Shown: positions 63,766 to 64,000 of the stretch, piece after piece
How positions within the stretch are numbered: position 1 is the stretch's first letter
Layout of the letters: every line of letters starts with the position of its first letter
NCBI RefSeq assembly: GCF_008831285.2
Contig: NC_045142.1
Coordinates: 22,011,354 to 22,075,353 of the forward strand
Reading direction: 5' to 3'
Source of the DNA: Nymphaea colorata
Lineage: Eukaryota; Streptophyta; Magnoliopsida; Nymphaeales; Nymphaeaceae
DNA length: 64,000 nucleotides
Translations under genes and position numbers: made by a program
Notes under the pieces: model-generated
Told to the model about the DNA's origin: nothing
The model's database searches: none
Seen by the model: the letters and a program-made list of their open reading frames with translations, nothing else

Positions 63766-64000
63766 TATAGTCCAATTGGTGAATAAGAATTTGAAAACAT
63801 CAACAACAAATAATAAGATTCCCTTGTTAGCTTCTACTTGACTAAGCATGCCCATATGAGCTGCTAGATTACAAGCAATCTGGCTTGGACCAACAAGTAT
63901 AAGTTGGAAGGGGTGTGTCTGGTAATAAACACATTATGGGTACACGTTTGATTCCCCACGGATTTCATCAACCGAGAGTAACGGTTCACAGATTGAATAA

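Larger units (their letters stand above)
60100..64000. other. Gene-free region at the right end
   Basis: No open frame of interest is present. It contains an (ATT)n/TA microsatellite (61324-61380), a second TA tract (61513-61531), a 60-bp tandem repeat (63058-63177), a weak SINE-like stretch (about 62281-62560) and an inverted MITE-like copy (63586-63765). The rest is AT-rich with nothing recognisable. Confidence 0.65.

Overview
This is nuclear genomic DNA of a flowering plant. The evidence is intron-rich genes with GT/AG junctions, plant-specific families (inactive chloroplast beta-amylase BAM9, Tubby-like F-box protein, vacuolar NHX antiporter, PLS-DYW pentatricopeptide repeat protein, VAP27), AT-rich introns and intergenic DNA, and many degenerate transposon remnants and dinucleotide repeats. 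The species cannot be fixed from the sequence.

Layout. 1-8.5 kb: intergenic DNA with transposon remnants, then a GC-rich patch with three G-boxes, leading into BAM9 (+, 3 coding exons, 8515-12195, 542 aa). 12.2-16.6 kb: no gene recognised. 16.7-20.8 kb: Tubby-like F-box gene (-, 5 coding exons, 413 aa). 20.8-31.9 kb: gene-free, with repeat families, a short inverted-repeat element, a possible SINE and a 100-bp TA/GA microsatellite. 31.9-48.0 kb: vacuolar Na+(K+)/H+ antiporter NHX (+, pyrimidine-rich leader, long leader intron, 14 coding exons, 547 aa). Its largest intron (4.3 kb) carries a 305-bp tandem duplication and a degenerate non-autonomous LTR retroelement with a GC-rich interior. 48.3-50.6 kb: intronless DYW-class PPR gene (-, 761 aa), convergent with NHX. 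53.3-60.05 kb: VAP27-type ER membrane protein (-, 8 coding exons plus a probable leader exon, 332 aa), with seven 12-residue repeats in its linker. 60.1-64 kb: gene-free, with microsatellites and repeat remnants.

The five genes are ordinary single-copy-type plant genes with no sign of forming a functional cluster: plastid starch-related regulation (BAM9), phosphoinositide/SCF signalling (Tubby-like), vacuolar ion and pH balance (NHX), organelle RNA editing (PPR-DYW) and ER contact sites (VAP27). Exon models were assembled by hand from splice motifs, reading phase and family alignment from memory. All five keep an open frame through every junction.

I found no clearly new biological system. 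The most notable points are the repeat expansion inside VAP27, the pattern of lost catalytic residues in BAM9, the retroelement nested in the NHX intron, the duplication across the NHX stop codon, and a recurrent MITE-like repeat family.
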